Below are positions 17,307 through 24,368 of a stretch of 36,100 nt of DNA, in pieces. The position numbers and the translations under genes were made by a program. The notes beneath the pieces are model-generated. The model did no database searches. It saw only the letters and a list, made by a program, of their open reading frames with translations, and was not told the DNA's origin. The DNA comes from Planctomycetales bacterium (GTDB lineage Bacteria; Planctomycetota; Phycisphaerae; SM23-33): contig DAOWOP010000004.1 in NCBI GenBank assembly GCA_030642005.1, positions 1 through 36,100 of the forward strand, in the 5' to 3' direction. Within the stretch, counting starts at the first letter, position 1, and every line of letters starts with the position of its first letter.

Positions 17307-18061
17307 CGCCGGCCGAAGTGGCCGTCTTCGTCGAACTCGTCGCCCCGGAAGGTCCGGCCTAGGTAGGTCTTGCGGACAAGTTCGTCGTTGATGAGTTCCC
17401 TGGGCGCTCCCTCGCGCAGGACCTTGCCGTTGTCGATAATGTAAGAGCGGTCCGTAACGTTGAGCGTCTCGCGGACGTTGTGGTCGGTCAGCAGGAGGCT
17501 GATGCCCCTTTCCTTCAGGCCTACGATCTCGCGCTGAAGTTCTTCCACGGCGATGGGGTCCACGCCGCTGAACGGCTCATCCAGCAGGATCATCGTCGGG
17601 TTGGTTACCAGCGCGCGGGCGATTTCCAGTTTTCTCCGCTCGCCGCCCGACAGCGTCCGCGCCTCGTGGTTGGTCAGGGCTGACAGCCCGAATTGCTCCA
17701 GCAGTTGTTCAGCCCGTTCGAGCCGCATCTGCCTGGTGAGGTTCATTGTGTCCAGGACGGCCAGCAGGTTCTGCTGGACCGTCAGTCGCTGGAAAATGCT
17801 CGGCTCCTGTGAGAGGTAGCCCATGCCGAGGCGGGCGCGTTTGTACATGGGTATTGTCGTTACGTCTATGCTGTTGAAGAATACCCGGCCTTCGTTTGGG
17901 CTGATCATGCCGATGACCATTCGGAAGGTAGTGGTTTTTCCGGCACCGTTTCGCCCCAGCAGCCCTACGATCTCGCCCTGTGCGACGTACAGGCCTACGC
18001 GGTCCACCACGGCCCGGCCTGAATAACGCTTAATCAGGTTTTTCGTCTCCAGAAGTACCAT
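17303..18061 (-). CDS. lptB: LPS export ABC transporter ATP-binding protein LptB
   Basis: 252 aa with ATG at 18061. LptB powers extraction of lipopolysaccharide from the inner membrane with LptF/LptG. Motifs are Walker A GRNGAGKTT (residues 36-44), Q-loop region YLSQEPSIFQRLTV, signature LSGGERRK (~138), Walker B MILLDEPFSGVDP and H-loop LLTDHNVRETL. The SQEPSIF and DHNVRETL wording is characteristic of LptB rather than branched-chain amino-acid transporters. The downstream methyltransferase overlaps it. LptF/G/A/C genes are not in the window. Its presence supports a Gram-negative envelope. Confidence 0.93.
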   Translation of the reverse strand: MVLLETKNLIKRYSGRAVVDRVGLYVAQGEIVGLLGRNGAGKTTTFRMVIGMISPNEGRVFFNSIDVTTIPMYKRARLGMGYLSQEPSIFQRLTVQQNLLAVLDTMNLTRQMRLERAEQLLEQFGLSALTNHEARTLSGGERRKLEIARALVTNPTMILLDEPFSGVDPIAVEELQREIVGLKERGISLLLTDHNVRETLNVTDRSYIIDNGKVLREGAPRELINDELVRKTYLGRTFRGDEFDEDGHFGRR

Positions 18062-18288
18062 AGATTCTCTATCTTTCCACTTGTGGATAACTTGTGCAAA
18101 ACTCCCGCCTGCTGCCTTGTCGGGTCGGCGGGAGCGTTTTCCGCCTCATCTTCCCCGGCAAGAGGCCGGGGTGGTTCAGGCAGCCTGCTTTATTCCGTTT
18201 TTATCGCTAACTCCTTTTATTACAGAGCGTTATCGCTAATTACCTGACCTGCGGCGCGTTTTTGCCGGCTTTCAATCCCTTCGGCGGT
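18062..18288. other. intergenic region with hairpin, direct repeats and a DnaA-box-like 9-mer
   Basis: No gene. CCCCGGC (18153-18159) / GCCGGGG (18165-18171) is a 7-bp hairpin that could stop the DNA methyltransferase transcript. TTATCGCTAA occurs twice in direct orientation (18201-18210 and 18230-18239). TTATCCACA, the consensus DnaA box, lies on the minus strand at 18090-18082, just upstream of lptB. Confidence 0.5.
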
Positions 18289-19260
18289 TTAACCTGTCCG
18301 TGCCGGCTCGCTCGGCAGGTCGGCCTTTGCCCGTCCTTCGGTGCTATTGTTGATAACTGTTCGCGCGCTTTGTGGTAAAACGCGCCGTTGCAGGGACATC
18401 CGTAACACCGACGCATCGCCCATTTGGGCGTCGAAACCGATGAATTCGGGCCTCGCGGACGCCAATCGACAGGCCATGACTTCCATCGCCTGCGGGTTGT
18501 TGTCTATCAGTATAAACTCGCGTCCTTCCTCAGCGGCACAAGCGCCGAGCGTCCCGCTGCCGGCAAAGCAGTCAAGCAGCGTGTCGCCGGGACGAGAGTG
18601 TACCCGAACCAGCCGACGTATTATACCCAAAGGCTTCTGCGTGGGGTAGCCGGTCTTTTCCCGCCCGTTGGTCGGGACGATCGTATGCCACCAGACATCC
18701 GTCGGCGTCTTGCCGCGAGAGGCCTTTTCTTTGCTCACCAGGCCCGGGGCCATGTACGGGATCCGCTCCATCTGCTCGAAATTGAATATATAGTTTTCGG
18801 GGTCTTTTGCATACCACAAGATGTTGTCATGCTTGGCTGACCACTTTTTCTTCGACCGTCCGCCGTAATCGTATGCCCAGATAATCTCGTTCATAAAGCC
18901 ATCCCGGCCAAAGATTCCGTCCAGGAGCACCTTTGCGTAATGGACCTCCCTGTAATCCAGGTGCAGGAAGAGCGAGCCGTCGGGCGTGAGGATTCTGTGC
19001 AGTTCGAGCAGGCGTGGTTCCAGGAACGCCAGGTAATCATCGAACGAGTCGGCGAAATCCCTGCCTGCCAGGCGAATTGAGCGGTATCGCCTGCCCTGGT
19101 ATCCGGTGCGGTCGCCGGCGTCGTCGCGGACTGTCCGCAGGGGCGTGCGTTTTTGTGTCTTTCCGGTGTTGAAGGGCGGGTCGGTATAGACCAATTGGAT
19201 GCTGCCGGCCGGCAGTTCCCGCAGGATAGGGAGGTTGTCGCCGAAGTAGATTTTATTCAT
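18289..19260 (-). CDS. beta-class DNA methyltransferase (N6-adenine or N4-cytosine)
   Basis: 323 aa from ATG at 19260 (MNKIYFGDNLPILREL), 5 nt after the lepB stop; the track start at 19347 overlaps lepB. Motif order is typical of the beta class: catalytic TDPPFNTG (residues 26-33) first, then LLELHRILTPDGSLFLHLD (~84-102), and the SAM-binding DCFAGSGTLGA (230-240) near the C-terminus after YPTQKPLGIIRRL. It methylates an exocyclic amino group at a specific site; the site is unknown. No restriction gene is adjacent, so it may be a solitary regulatory or anti-restriction methylase. Tight linkage to lepB suggests co-transcription. The last ~35 residues are unlike the family and may be an added tail. 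Confidence 0.85.
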   Translation of the reverse strand: MNKIYFGDNLPILRELPAGSIQLVYTDPPFNTGKTQKRTPLRTVRDDAGDRTGYQGRRYRSIRLAGRDFADSFDDYLAFLEPRLLELHRILTPDGSLFLHLDYREVHYAKVLLDGIFGRDGFMNEIIWAYDYGGRSKKKWSAKHDNILWYAKDPENYIFNFEQMERIPYMAPGLVSKEKASRGKTPTDVWWHTIVPTNGREKTGYPTQKPLGIIRRLVRVHSRPGDTLLDCFAGSGTLGACAAEEGREFILIDNNPQAMEVMACRLASARPEFIGFDAQMGDASVLRMSLQRRVLPQSARTVINNSTEGRAKADLPSEPARTG

Positions 19261-19265
19261 CGCAT

Positions 19266-20957
19266 CTACCGTATCAGTCGCATCCTGCCGACGTTGGGCA
19301 CGAGCGGCAAGCGTTTGAGCATCGGCAGGCGGAAGCCTCCGGGCCAATACACGAAGAACGCCCTGCCGATCATGTTGTATCGCGGCACGGTCCCCAGTTC
19401 ATATCCAGGTCTGAGGCTCGGTGCGCCGTGTTCCCAGAGGCGCGAATCCAGAGACGCCGGCGAATTGTCGCCGAGAACGAAGAATTCGTCCAGGTCCGGC
19501 TTATTGCTGAATTTGCGCAGTACCATTGGGTTTCCGGTCGTTGCTCTTCCGGGCTGGCTGGCGTCGCCTCCGATGTCTGGGCAGGTATAGTACACATCCC
19601 GCATGAGTTTGACGTGCCGCAGTTCCGCCGGGCCTCCCTCGGCGAGTATCGCCACCGTCGGCGTCGGAACGCCTCTGGCGACGGCCTGGATGATCTTGTC
19701 GCGGTTGGCCGAATATTGGGCCTCGGTGCTGGTGAGAACCGCCTTGCCGTTCACCCACAGCGTTACGCGCCTTTCGACGTTCGTCAGCGCCACGTCATAA
19801 GCCCTGCCAATCGTCAGCGGGTTCAATCGGCCCGAAGCCCACGGCTGCTTGTCCCATTTGACGTTGCCGGCTTCGTCGGCGACGCCGTGTTCCAGCGTGC
19901 AACTACCGTCCATATCCACCCATGCGCGGAAGTGGTCCGCGAAACTGCTCAGCCGCAAACCCACGCGGATGTCGCTACTTTCGCGCGGCACAAACATAAA
20001 CGACAGTTTCAGGTCGCTGCAGACGTCCACTTTCGGGTTGTAACGTTTTCTGCCGGACCGGTTGGATTGATTGTAGGCATAGACGGGGCAGAATCGTCGT
20101 CGGTCGGTCTCGGTTTCGGAGGCGAATCGCAACTCCGACGGCGCCTTCGAGTCATTCGAGCCGTTGAATTTGAAGACCCGCCCGCCGTGGTCTCTGGTCC
20201 ATGCGCCTTGGCCGGCGGGGTCCCGCCAGAGTGATCGCCATTTCCGACCGGTCTTGGCCTTGTATATCGCCGGGTCGGGCTGATAATCACTATCGAGAAT
20301 CACCTGCCACATGACCTGCTGGGTCTTGGGCGACTTGCGGAGAATCCGCCAGGGACATTCCTTTTGGGCGCGAGGATGGCTGAAATCCTTCTCGTCGATG
20401 ATGCCGTTGCCATCGAAGTCCTTATCCTGCGCGTCGCGAACGAACACGTTGCCGTGGACGATCTCGATCATTTGTCCCGGCAGGCCGATGAGACGCTTGA
20501 TGTAATTCTGCTCGTTGTCCTGCGGGTTCTTGAAGACCACCACGTCCCAAGGCCTCGGCTCGGTGAAGCGGTAGAGGTACTTCAACACCAGTACGCGGTC
20601 CCCGCCGTAAGCGAACTGCTCTGTGAACCGATGCCGATAGCCGCAATTCGGACAAACCGGCAGCGCCCCGCCGGGCTTGCCTTTACGTCCGCTGGGCGGC
20701 AGGGGAATAGACAGATTTGGAGGCGGCGAACCAGGCTCGTGGGGAATGCCGTAGGCATAGTGATACCCGCAGGCAGGGCAATCGAACTGCCAGTGCTGAC
20801 CCATCAGGCGCGGCGCCATCGAGCCGGTGGGAATCACAAACGCCTCCAGCACAAACGCGCGCAGCACAAACGCAAGCACCACCGCTATCCAGATGCTCTC
20901 AACCGTCTCGCGGATCGATGCGGATTGTTCGCCGCTTTGATTGTCGCTGCGGGCCAT
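19266..20957 (-). CDS. lepB: signal peptidase I with large insert
   Basis: 563 aa from ATG at 20957 (AAGGAA 13 nt upstream), about twice the usual length. It removes signal peptides at the outer face of the cytoplasmic membrane. A membrane helix (SIWIAVVLAFVLRAFVLEAF) is followed by the catalytic Ser46 in IPTGSMAPRL and Lys154 in NYIKRLIGLPGQ. The late GDNSPASLDSRLW box completes the peptidase. Added parts: a Cys4 zinc-ribbon-like segment (CPACGY.. CPNCGYRHRF, residues 60-110); a perfect EF-hand/dockerin loop DFDGNGIIDEKD (180-191); and ~280 residues of beta-rich sequence resembling a LamG/concanavalin-type sandwich (FMFVPRESSDIRVGLRL, RRVTLWVNGKAVL) before the GDN box. Planctomycetes often have enlarged signal peptidases. 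Confidence 0.9.
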   Translation of the reverse strand: MARSDNQSGEQSASIRETVESIWIAVVLAFVLRAFVLEAFVIPTGSMAPRLMGQHWQFDCPACGYHYAYGIPHEPGSPPPNLSIPLPPSGRKGKPGGALPVCPNCGYRHRFTEQFAYGGDRVLVLKYLYRFTEPRPWDVVVFKNPQDNEQNYIKRLIGLPGQMIEIVHGNVFVRDAQDKDFDGNGIIDEKDFSHPRAQKECPWRILRKSPKTQQVMWQVILDSDYQPDPAIYKAKTGRKWRSLWRDPAGQGAWTRDHGGRVFKFNGSNDSKAPSELRFASETETDRRRFCPVYAYNQSNRSGRKRYNPKVDVCSDLKLSFMFVPRESSDIRVGLRLSSFADHFRAWVDMDGSCTLEHGVADEAGNVKWDKQPWASGRLNPLTIGRAYDVALTNVERRVTLWVNGKAVLTSTEAQYSANRDKIIQAVARGVPTPTVAILAEGGPAELRHVKLMRDVYYTCPDIGGDASQPGRATTGNPMVLRKFSNKPDLDEFFVLGDNSPASLDSRLWEHGAPSLRPGYELGTVPRYNMIGRAFFVYWPGGFRLPMLKRLPLVPNVGRMRLIR

Positions 20958-21199
20958 GGCTTCTGCACTTTCCTTCAAGGCTCAATACATTATCGGTTCA
21001 CGCGCGGTTGTGCAAGTAACCGAAAAACAGGGATTAGGGATTTAGGACTAGGGACTAGGAAAAACGGGAAGAAACAAAGCATGGACTTGGAAAAGAAATC
21101 CGCAATCCGGCTTCGCCAAAGGCTTCGCCGGGACAAGTCCGCAATCCGCAATCTGCAATGGCTTGACGCCGGCGCGCCGGTGTGATAATTCCATACCCT
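20958..21199. repeat. intergenic spacer with repeat-like sequence
   Basis: No gene. GATTAGGGATTTAGGACTAG followed by GGACTAGG (around 21031-21060) and CCGCAATCC..CCGCAATCC..GCAATCTGC words (21100-21160) look like degenerate direct repeats. GGACTTG (21084-21090 region) and CAAGTCC (21133-21139) form an inverted pair. No clear pyrE promoter was found. Confidence 0.4.
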
Positions 21200-21724
21200 A
21201 TGGAAATGACAATCGAGCAACTGGCGGCACGGGTCAAAGAAACCGCTTACCTGGAAGGCGACTTCCTCCTCCGCAGCGGCAGGCGGAGCAAGTTCTACCT
21301 CGATAAATACCTCTTCGAGACCGCCCCGGACATCCTTGCCGAAATGGGCAGGCGAATGGGCGAATATGCCGCCGACGCCGAGGTAATCGCCGGGCCTGAA
21401 CTGGGCGCGGTGGCGCTGGCGGCGGCGACCTCGATGGCGACCGGAAAACCATTCGCCATCGTCCGCAAGGCCAAAAAAGACTACGCCACAGGAAAACTCA
21501 TCGAAGGTACGGACGTAGCCGGCAAAAAAGTGCTTCTCGTCGAAGACGTCGGCACCACCGCCGGGGCGGCCCTGGAAGCAGCCGGTACTCTCACCGCCGC
21601 CGGCGCGAAAATCACCCGCCTGGTCTTCGCCATCGACCGCATGGAAGGCGCTCGCGAAAACGTAGAATCCGCCGGATACGAATTCAACGCTATCCTGACT
21701 GCCAAAGATTTGGGAATAAAATAA
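21200..21724 (+). CDS. pyrE: orotate phosphoribosyltransferase
   Basis: 174 aa from ATG at 21200 (MEMTIEQLAARVKE). The track's GTG at 21182 or an ATG at 21206 are alternatives, and no convincing Shine-Dalgarno decides. It joins orotate and PRPP to give OMP in pyrimidine synthesis. GDFLLRSGRRSKFYLDKY is the N-terminal PyrE signature, AGPELGAVALAAA forms a phosphate loop, VRKAKKDYATGKLIEG supplies active-site lysines, and LVEDVGTTAGAAL is the PRPP-binding motif. Length fits. It is followed by a 157-bp spacer and the TIGR04255-like cassette. Confidence 0.92.
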   Translation: MEMTIEQLAARVKETAYLEGDFLLRSGRRSKFYLDKYLFETAPDILAEMGRRMGEYAADAEVIAGPELGAVALAAATSMATGKPFAIVRKAKKDYATGKLIEGTDVAGKKVLLVEDVGTTAGAALEAAGTLTAAGAKITRLVFAIDRMEGARENVESAGYEFNAILTAKDLGIK

Positions 21725-21825
21725 AATGGGCCAAGGATTGGGTATTTCGCGCGGCACGGTAGATGTTGATTCCGTCTCGATGGACATTTATGATACGCTA
21801 AACGCATAGATGCCGTTCCGCACAC

Positions 21826-21855
21826 TTGACTGACACACTAGGAATAACCGATACT
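21826..21855 (+). promoter_or_regulatory. candidate promoter of the TIGR04255-like cassette
   Basis: TTGACT (21826-21831), 18 bases, GATACT (21850-21855), 27 nt before the ATG at 21882. Confidence 0.4.
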
Positions 21856-21881
21856 GATTTACAGGACCGATATACAGAACT

Positions 21882-22709
21882 ATGGAAACTGATGTAACAT
21901 TCAAGCACCCGCCAGTAGTAGAGACAGTTTTGGGCATCCAGTTCGAGCGACTGCCGGGGCTGGCAAACGCGCACTTGGGAGCATTTTGGCAGCAAAGAAA
22001 GTCAGAATGGCCGCAGATTGACGATGCACCCCCGCTGGAAGAGCAATTCGAGACATTCGGGAAACAGACAGGATGGCAGAAGGGCATTCACCTGAAAATA
22101 ACGCAGGCTCCCGCCGCACGGCTTCAGATGAGGAACGCGACGGGCGATCGGATGATCCAGCTGCAAAATTGCCGCTTGGACTACAACTGGATCGGTCAAC
22201 ATGGACAGAAATACCCAAGGTATAGTACAGTGCGCCCTGAGTTCGATAAGGTCCTGATTGCTTTCGAGGAGCTTGTTGCCAAGAACAATTTAGGGAATAT
22301 GGTTCCCAAACAATGGGAAGTTACCTATGTAAATCACATCCCCAAGGGTATGATTTGGAATGAGCCTGATGAGTGGGCGAACCTGTTCAACTTGTCTGGT
22401 TTGGTAGTTGTCCCTGATGGTCTGCGATTCGAAGGTTTCGGTGGACACTGGCATTTCGAGATTGAGCCGCAGCGGGGACGACTGCATGTGGGCATCCAAC
22501 ATGCCTTTGTCGGAGGCTCAGAAAAGAAAGAGGTCTTAGTGATGAATCTGACGGCCCGAGGGCCTATTGCTAAGAATCAGAATGCCATCACAGCCATTGA
22601 CGAGGGATTGAACCTGGGACACGATGTGATTGTAAAGTCATTCAGGGACCAGACCTCACAGCGGGCGCACGATTACTGGAACAGGGAGAACCACGATGCC
22701 GACATCTAG
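21882..22709 (+). CDS. TIGR04255-family-like protein, function unknown
   Basis: 275 aa, soluble, ATG at 21882 with weak Shine-Dalgarno. The N-terminus (FKHPPVVETVLGIQFERLPG) and the pattern MIQLQNCRLDYNWIG, followed by WEVTYVNHIPKG in the middle, agree with my recollection of the sporadically distributed TIGR04255 family. The C-terminus ends with TAIDEGLNLGHDVIVKSFRD, again family-like. No catalytic motif or membrane segment is visible. It overlaps the next gene by 14 nt and heads a three-gene unit. Base composition is lower than its neighbours (26 of 60 G+C on the line at 22261), suggesting acquisition. No biochemical role can be given. Confidence 0.65.
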   Translation: METDVTFKHPPVVETVLGIQFERLPGLANAHLGAFWQQRKSEWPQIDDAPPLEEQFETFGKQTGWQKGIHLKITQAPAARLQMRNATGDRMIQLQNCRLDYNWIGQHGQKYPRYSTVRPEFDKVLIAFEELVAKNNLGNMVPKQWEVTYVNHIPKGMIWNEPDEWANLFNLSGLVVVPDGLRFEGFGGHWHFEIEPQRGRLHVGIQHAFVGGSEKKEVLVMNLTARGPIAKNQNAITAIDEGLNLGHDVIVKSFRDQTSQRAHDYWNRENHDADI

Positions 22710-23112
22710 CGCTGCAGTTCTTTCCGGCGAACCTATGCCTGTTTTTGCTACGCCGAACGTTCGAGAATCTGAACTGTACGAAAAGAAACAAGGCGAGAAA
22801 AACAAAAAGGGCTGGGACAAGTTCATCTATGATACTTTGGTCGAATGGGGTAAAGACGTAACCGCCCTGGAGGATGAAGACTTTATTCCTCCGAACCCTG
22901 ATGTCATCTATCTGGCATGTAGAGTTGCAAGGAAGTGCCGGGACAAAGGATTTGTGCCGCCTACGAGAGTCGTTCCGGATGGAGAGGGAGGAATCTCTTT
23001 CGAATGGGTCGAGGAAGATATTTCTCGGTCTCTGAACATTTACGCCGACAAGTCCATTGAATTACTCACCTTTGACGATTGCCGCCTGTGTGATCGCCGT
23101 CGCCTGCCGTGA
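22696..23112 (+). CDS. small hypothetical protein, second gene of TIGR04255-like cassette
   Basis: 138 aa, ATG at 22696 inside the end of the preceding gene, with GGGAGAACC just upstream. It is soluble and highly charged: a Lys/Glu-rich start (YEKKQGEKNKKGWDKFIYD), an acidic middle (LEDEDFIPPNPDVIYLACRV) and a beta-strand-like C-terminal half (RVVPDGEGGISFEWVEED, ELLTFDDCRLCDRRR). The VPDGEGGISFEW stretch looks like a beta hairpin conserved in small proteins that accompany such cassettes, but I do not recognise a named family. The overlap with its neighbour implies coordinated production. Confidence 0.65.
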   Translation: MPTSSAAVLSGEPMPVFATPNVRESELYEKKQGEKNKKGWDKFIYDTLVEWGKDVTALEDEDFIPPNPDVIYLACRVARKCRDKGFVPPTRVVPDGEGGISFEWVEEDISRSLNIYADKSIELLTFDDCRLCDRRRLP

Positions 23113-23121
23113 GGTCTTGTC

Positions 23122-23523
23122 ATGGGCGACGGGTCAGAGCCTATAGAAAACGATGAATATCTCTATAGGCGTATTTTATTGCAGTATTATGATCCTAGCC
23201 AGGGATCTGAACCCAGCCCAAATGCGTTCCATCCGCGGGATTACGACAAGACAGAGATATCCGTTTTCAGGGCGAAGTATGTGACCCCAGAGCAGGTGGC
23301 GCAGAATGATCGCGGAAAACGCTACTACGTTGCCGTTCTGCGCGCCGGCGATCTCCGTGATAATGGAATAGAAGTCGTGCCCAGAATCGAAGGCCATGAA
23401 CAGGGACACGCAGAATTGCTGGATCTAAAATCCGAAAACCGGCGAACGGACGCTGTCGAAGAGGCACAGCAGCTTCTTGCTCGGAAACTCTGTCTGGAAG
23501 TACTGGGACCGTTCCCACGGTAA
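23122..23523 (+). CDS. small hypothetical protein, third gene of TIGR04255-like cassette
   Basis: 133 aa, ATG at 23122, 9 nt after the preceding stop, with GAGG upstream. The order of blocks is LYRRILLQYYD, then NAFHPRDYDKTEISVFRA, then YVTPEQVAQ, then YYVAVLRAGDLRDNGIEVVP and GHAELLDL. This resembles a common but uncharacterised type of small bacterial protein with a terminal His-Ala-(Glu) motif. No catalytic site is proven; the His-Ala-Glu could be one. It ends 12 bp before a convergent minus-strand gene. It is likely the last member of a three-gene operon. Confidence 0.65.
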   Translation: MGDGSEPIENDEYLYRRILLQYYDPSQGSEPSPNAFHPRDYDKTEISVFRAKYVTPEQVAQNDRGKRYYVAVLRAGDLRDNGIEVVPRIEGHEQGHAELLDLKSENRRTDAVEEAQQLLARKLCLEVLGPFPR

Positions 23524-23535
23524 GTCGGTCAGACT

Positions 23536-24081
23536 TCATAAAGGGGATGGAGCATTTGATTTCCCTTTGCCTTTCATCCACGGGCAGTCGTTTCGTTGGG
23601 GGCAGGTTCCGCAGCCGTGCTTTTTCGACGACATCGGCAGGATGATGAAGGCGTCAATCGCAAAGGCCACAAGCAGCACCAGCAGAATCCAGTCGAAGCG
23701 GCTGATTTCGATGATAATCCCGGCTATCGGCGGGATGAACCATAACGGCACAATTACCGGAATGTGCCGCTTGAATTTCTCGGCGAAGCGAGCGTAATCC
23801 CGGCGCTTTCGCAGTCTGGCTGAAATCAACCCGTAGCCGGAGGGACACGACCGCGCACCGTATCGACGGCAATAGGGGCACAGAAACAAAATTATCCACA
23901 GCGACCCGGTCAGTCCGTAGAGGACATAAAGCCCGGCACAAACCCATCCCCACAACGACGCGCCCAGCCCGGCTAGGAAAATCCCCGCACCCAATAAAAT
24001 CACAATTTTATACGGCAGATTGCGGAAAAGTTTGCCGGCAAGCGCGTATTCGCGTCGGCCTGTGGAGTTTTCGGTATTCAT
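23536..24081 (-). CDS. four-helix membrane protein with two Cys clusters
   Basis: 181 aa from ATG at 24081. Hydrophobic helices lie at ~25-45 (IVILLGAGIFLAGLGASLWG), 46-68, 108-127 (VIVPLWFIPPIAGIIIEI) and 128-148 (WILLVLLVAFAIDAFII). Between helices 2 and 3 is CPYCRRYGARSC, and after helix 4 is CGTCPQRNDCPW: each group has three cysteines suited to metal or Fe-S binding. Similar Cys-rich small membrane proteins occur in anaerobes, but no family name can be given. It is convergent with the TIGR04255-like cassette. Shine-Dalgarno is weak (GTGGA). Confidence 0.7.
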   Translation of the reverse strand: MNTENSTGRREYALAGKLFRNLPYKIVILLGAGIFLAGLGASLWGWVCAGLYVLYGLTGSLWIILFLCPYCRRYGARSCPSGYGLISARLRKRRDYARFAEKFKRHIPVIVPLWFIPPIAGIIIEISRFDWILLVLLVAFAIDAFIILPMSSKKHGCGTCPQRNDCPWMKGKGKSNAPSPL

Positions 24082-24103
24082 GTTATTCCACGTTCTTCTG
24101 TAA

Positions 24104-24360
24104 CAGGCCCCCGCTAAAACGGGGTGCGTGTTTAGCCCCGTCGGGGCGGCCGTATTTAGCCCAGACCGGAAGGTCTGGGGATTCGATGGTCTATGTCATT
24201 TTCAGCCCCATCGGGGCGGTCGTAAAGACTCCGAAGCCCACGAACGCCCCGATGGGGCTTGATTTCCGCGGCATCTTCGTACCCAAGGCTTGCCCGACTT
24301 CATCGGGCCGCGCCTTGGGCTAAAAACGACCACCCCCTTTGGGGGCTAAACACCAAAGCG
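24104..24360. repeat. cluster of palindromic repeats (AGCCCC-TCGGGGCGG units)
   Basis: Unit A AGCCCCGTCGGGGCGGCCGT (24134-24153) and unit B AGCCCCATCGGGGCGGTCGT (24204-24223) are direct near-copies with two changes. Unit C (24240-24259) is the same in inverted orientation with one change. A nested hairpin follows: CCCAAGGC (24282-24289) with GCCTTGGG (24312-24319) enclosing GCCCGA/TCGGGC. CCCCC-TTT-GGGGG then precedes the next gene end. No coding sequence. These look like genome-wide interspersed palindromes rather than one terminator. Confidence 0.75.
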
Positions 24361-24368
24361 TCTTATAT

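Noticed and set aside
21726-21809. 27-codon frame after pyrE (ATG GGC CAA GGA...)
   Set aside because: No Shine-Dalgarno, and the product resembles no known small protein; it looks like spacer sequence.
23892-23900. Second TTATCCACA DnaA-box-like 9-mer
   Set aside because: Lies inside the coding sequence of the Cys-rich membrane protein, where it encodes ordinary helix residues; treated as chance.
24104-24360. Possible CRISPR array from the repeated AGCCCC-TCGGGG units
   Set aside because: Only three units, in mixed orientation, with irregular spacing and internal palindromes; no cas genes nearby.
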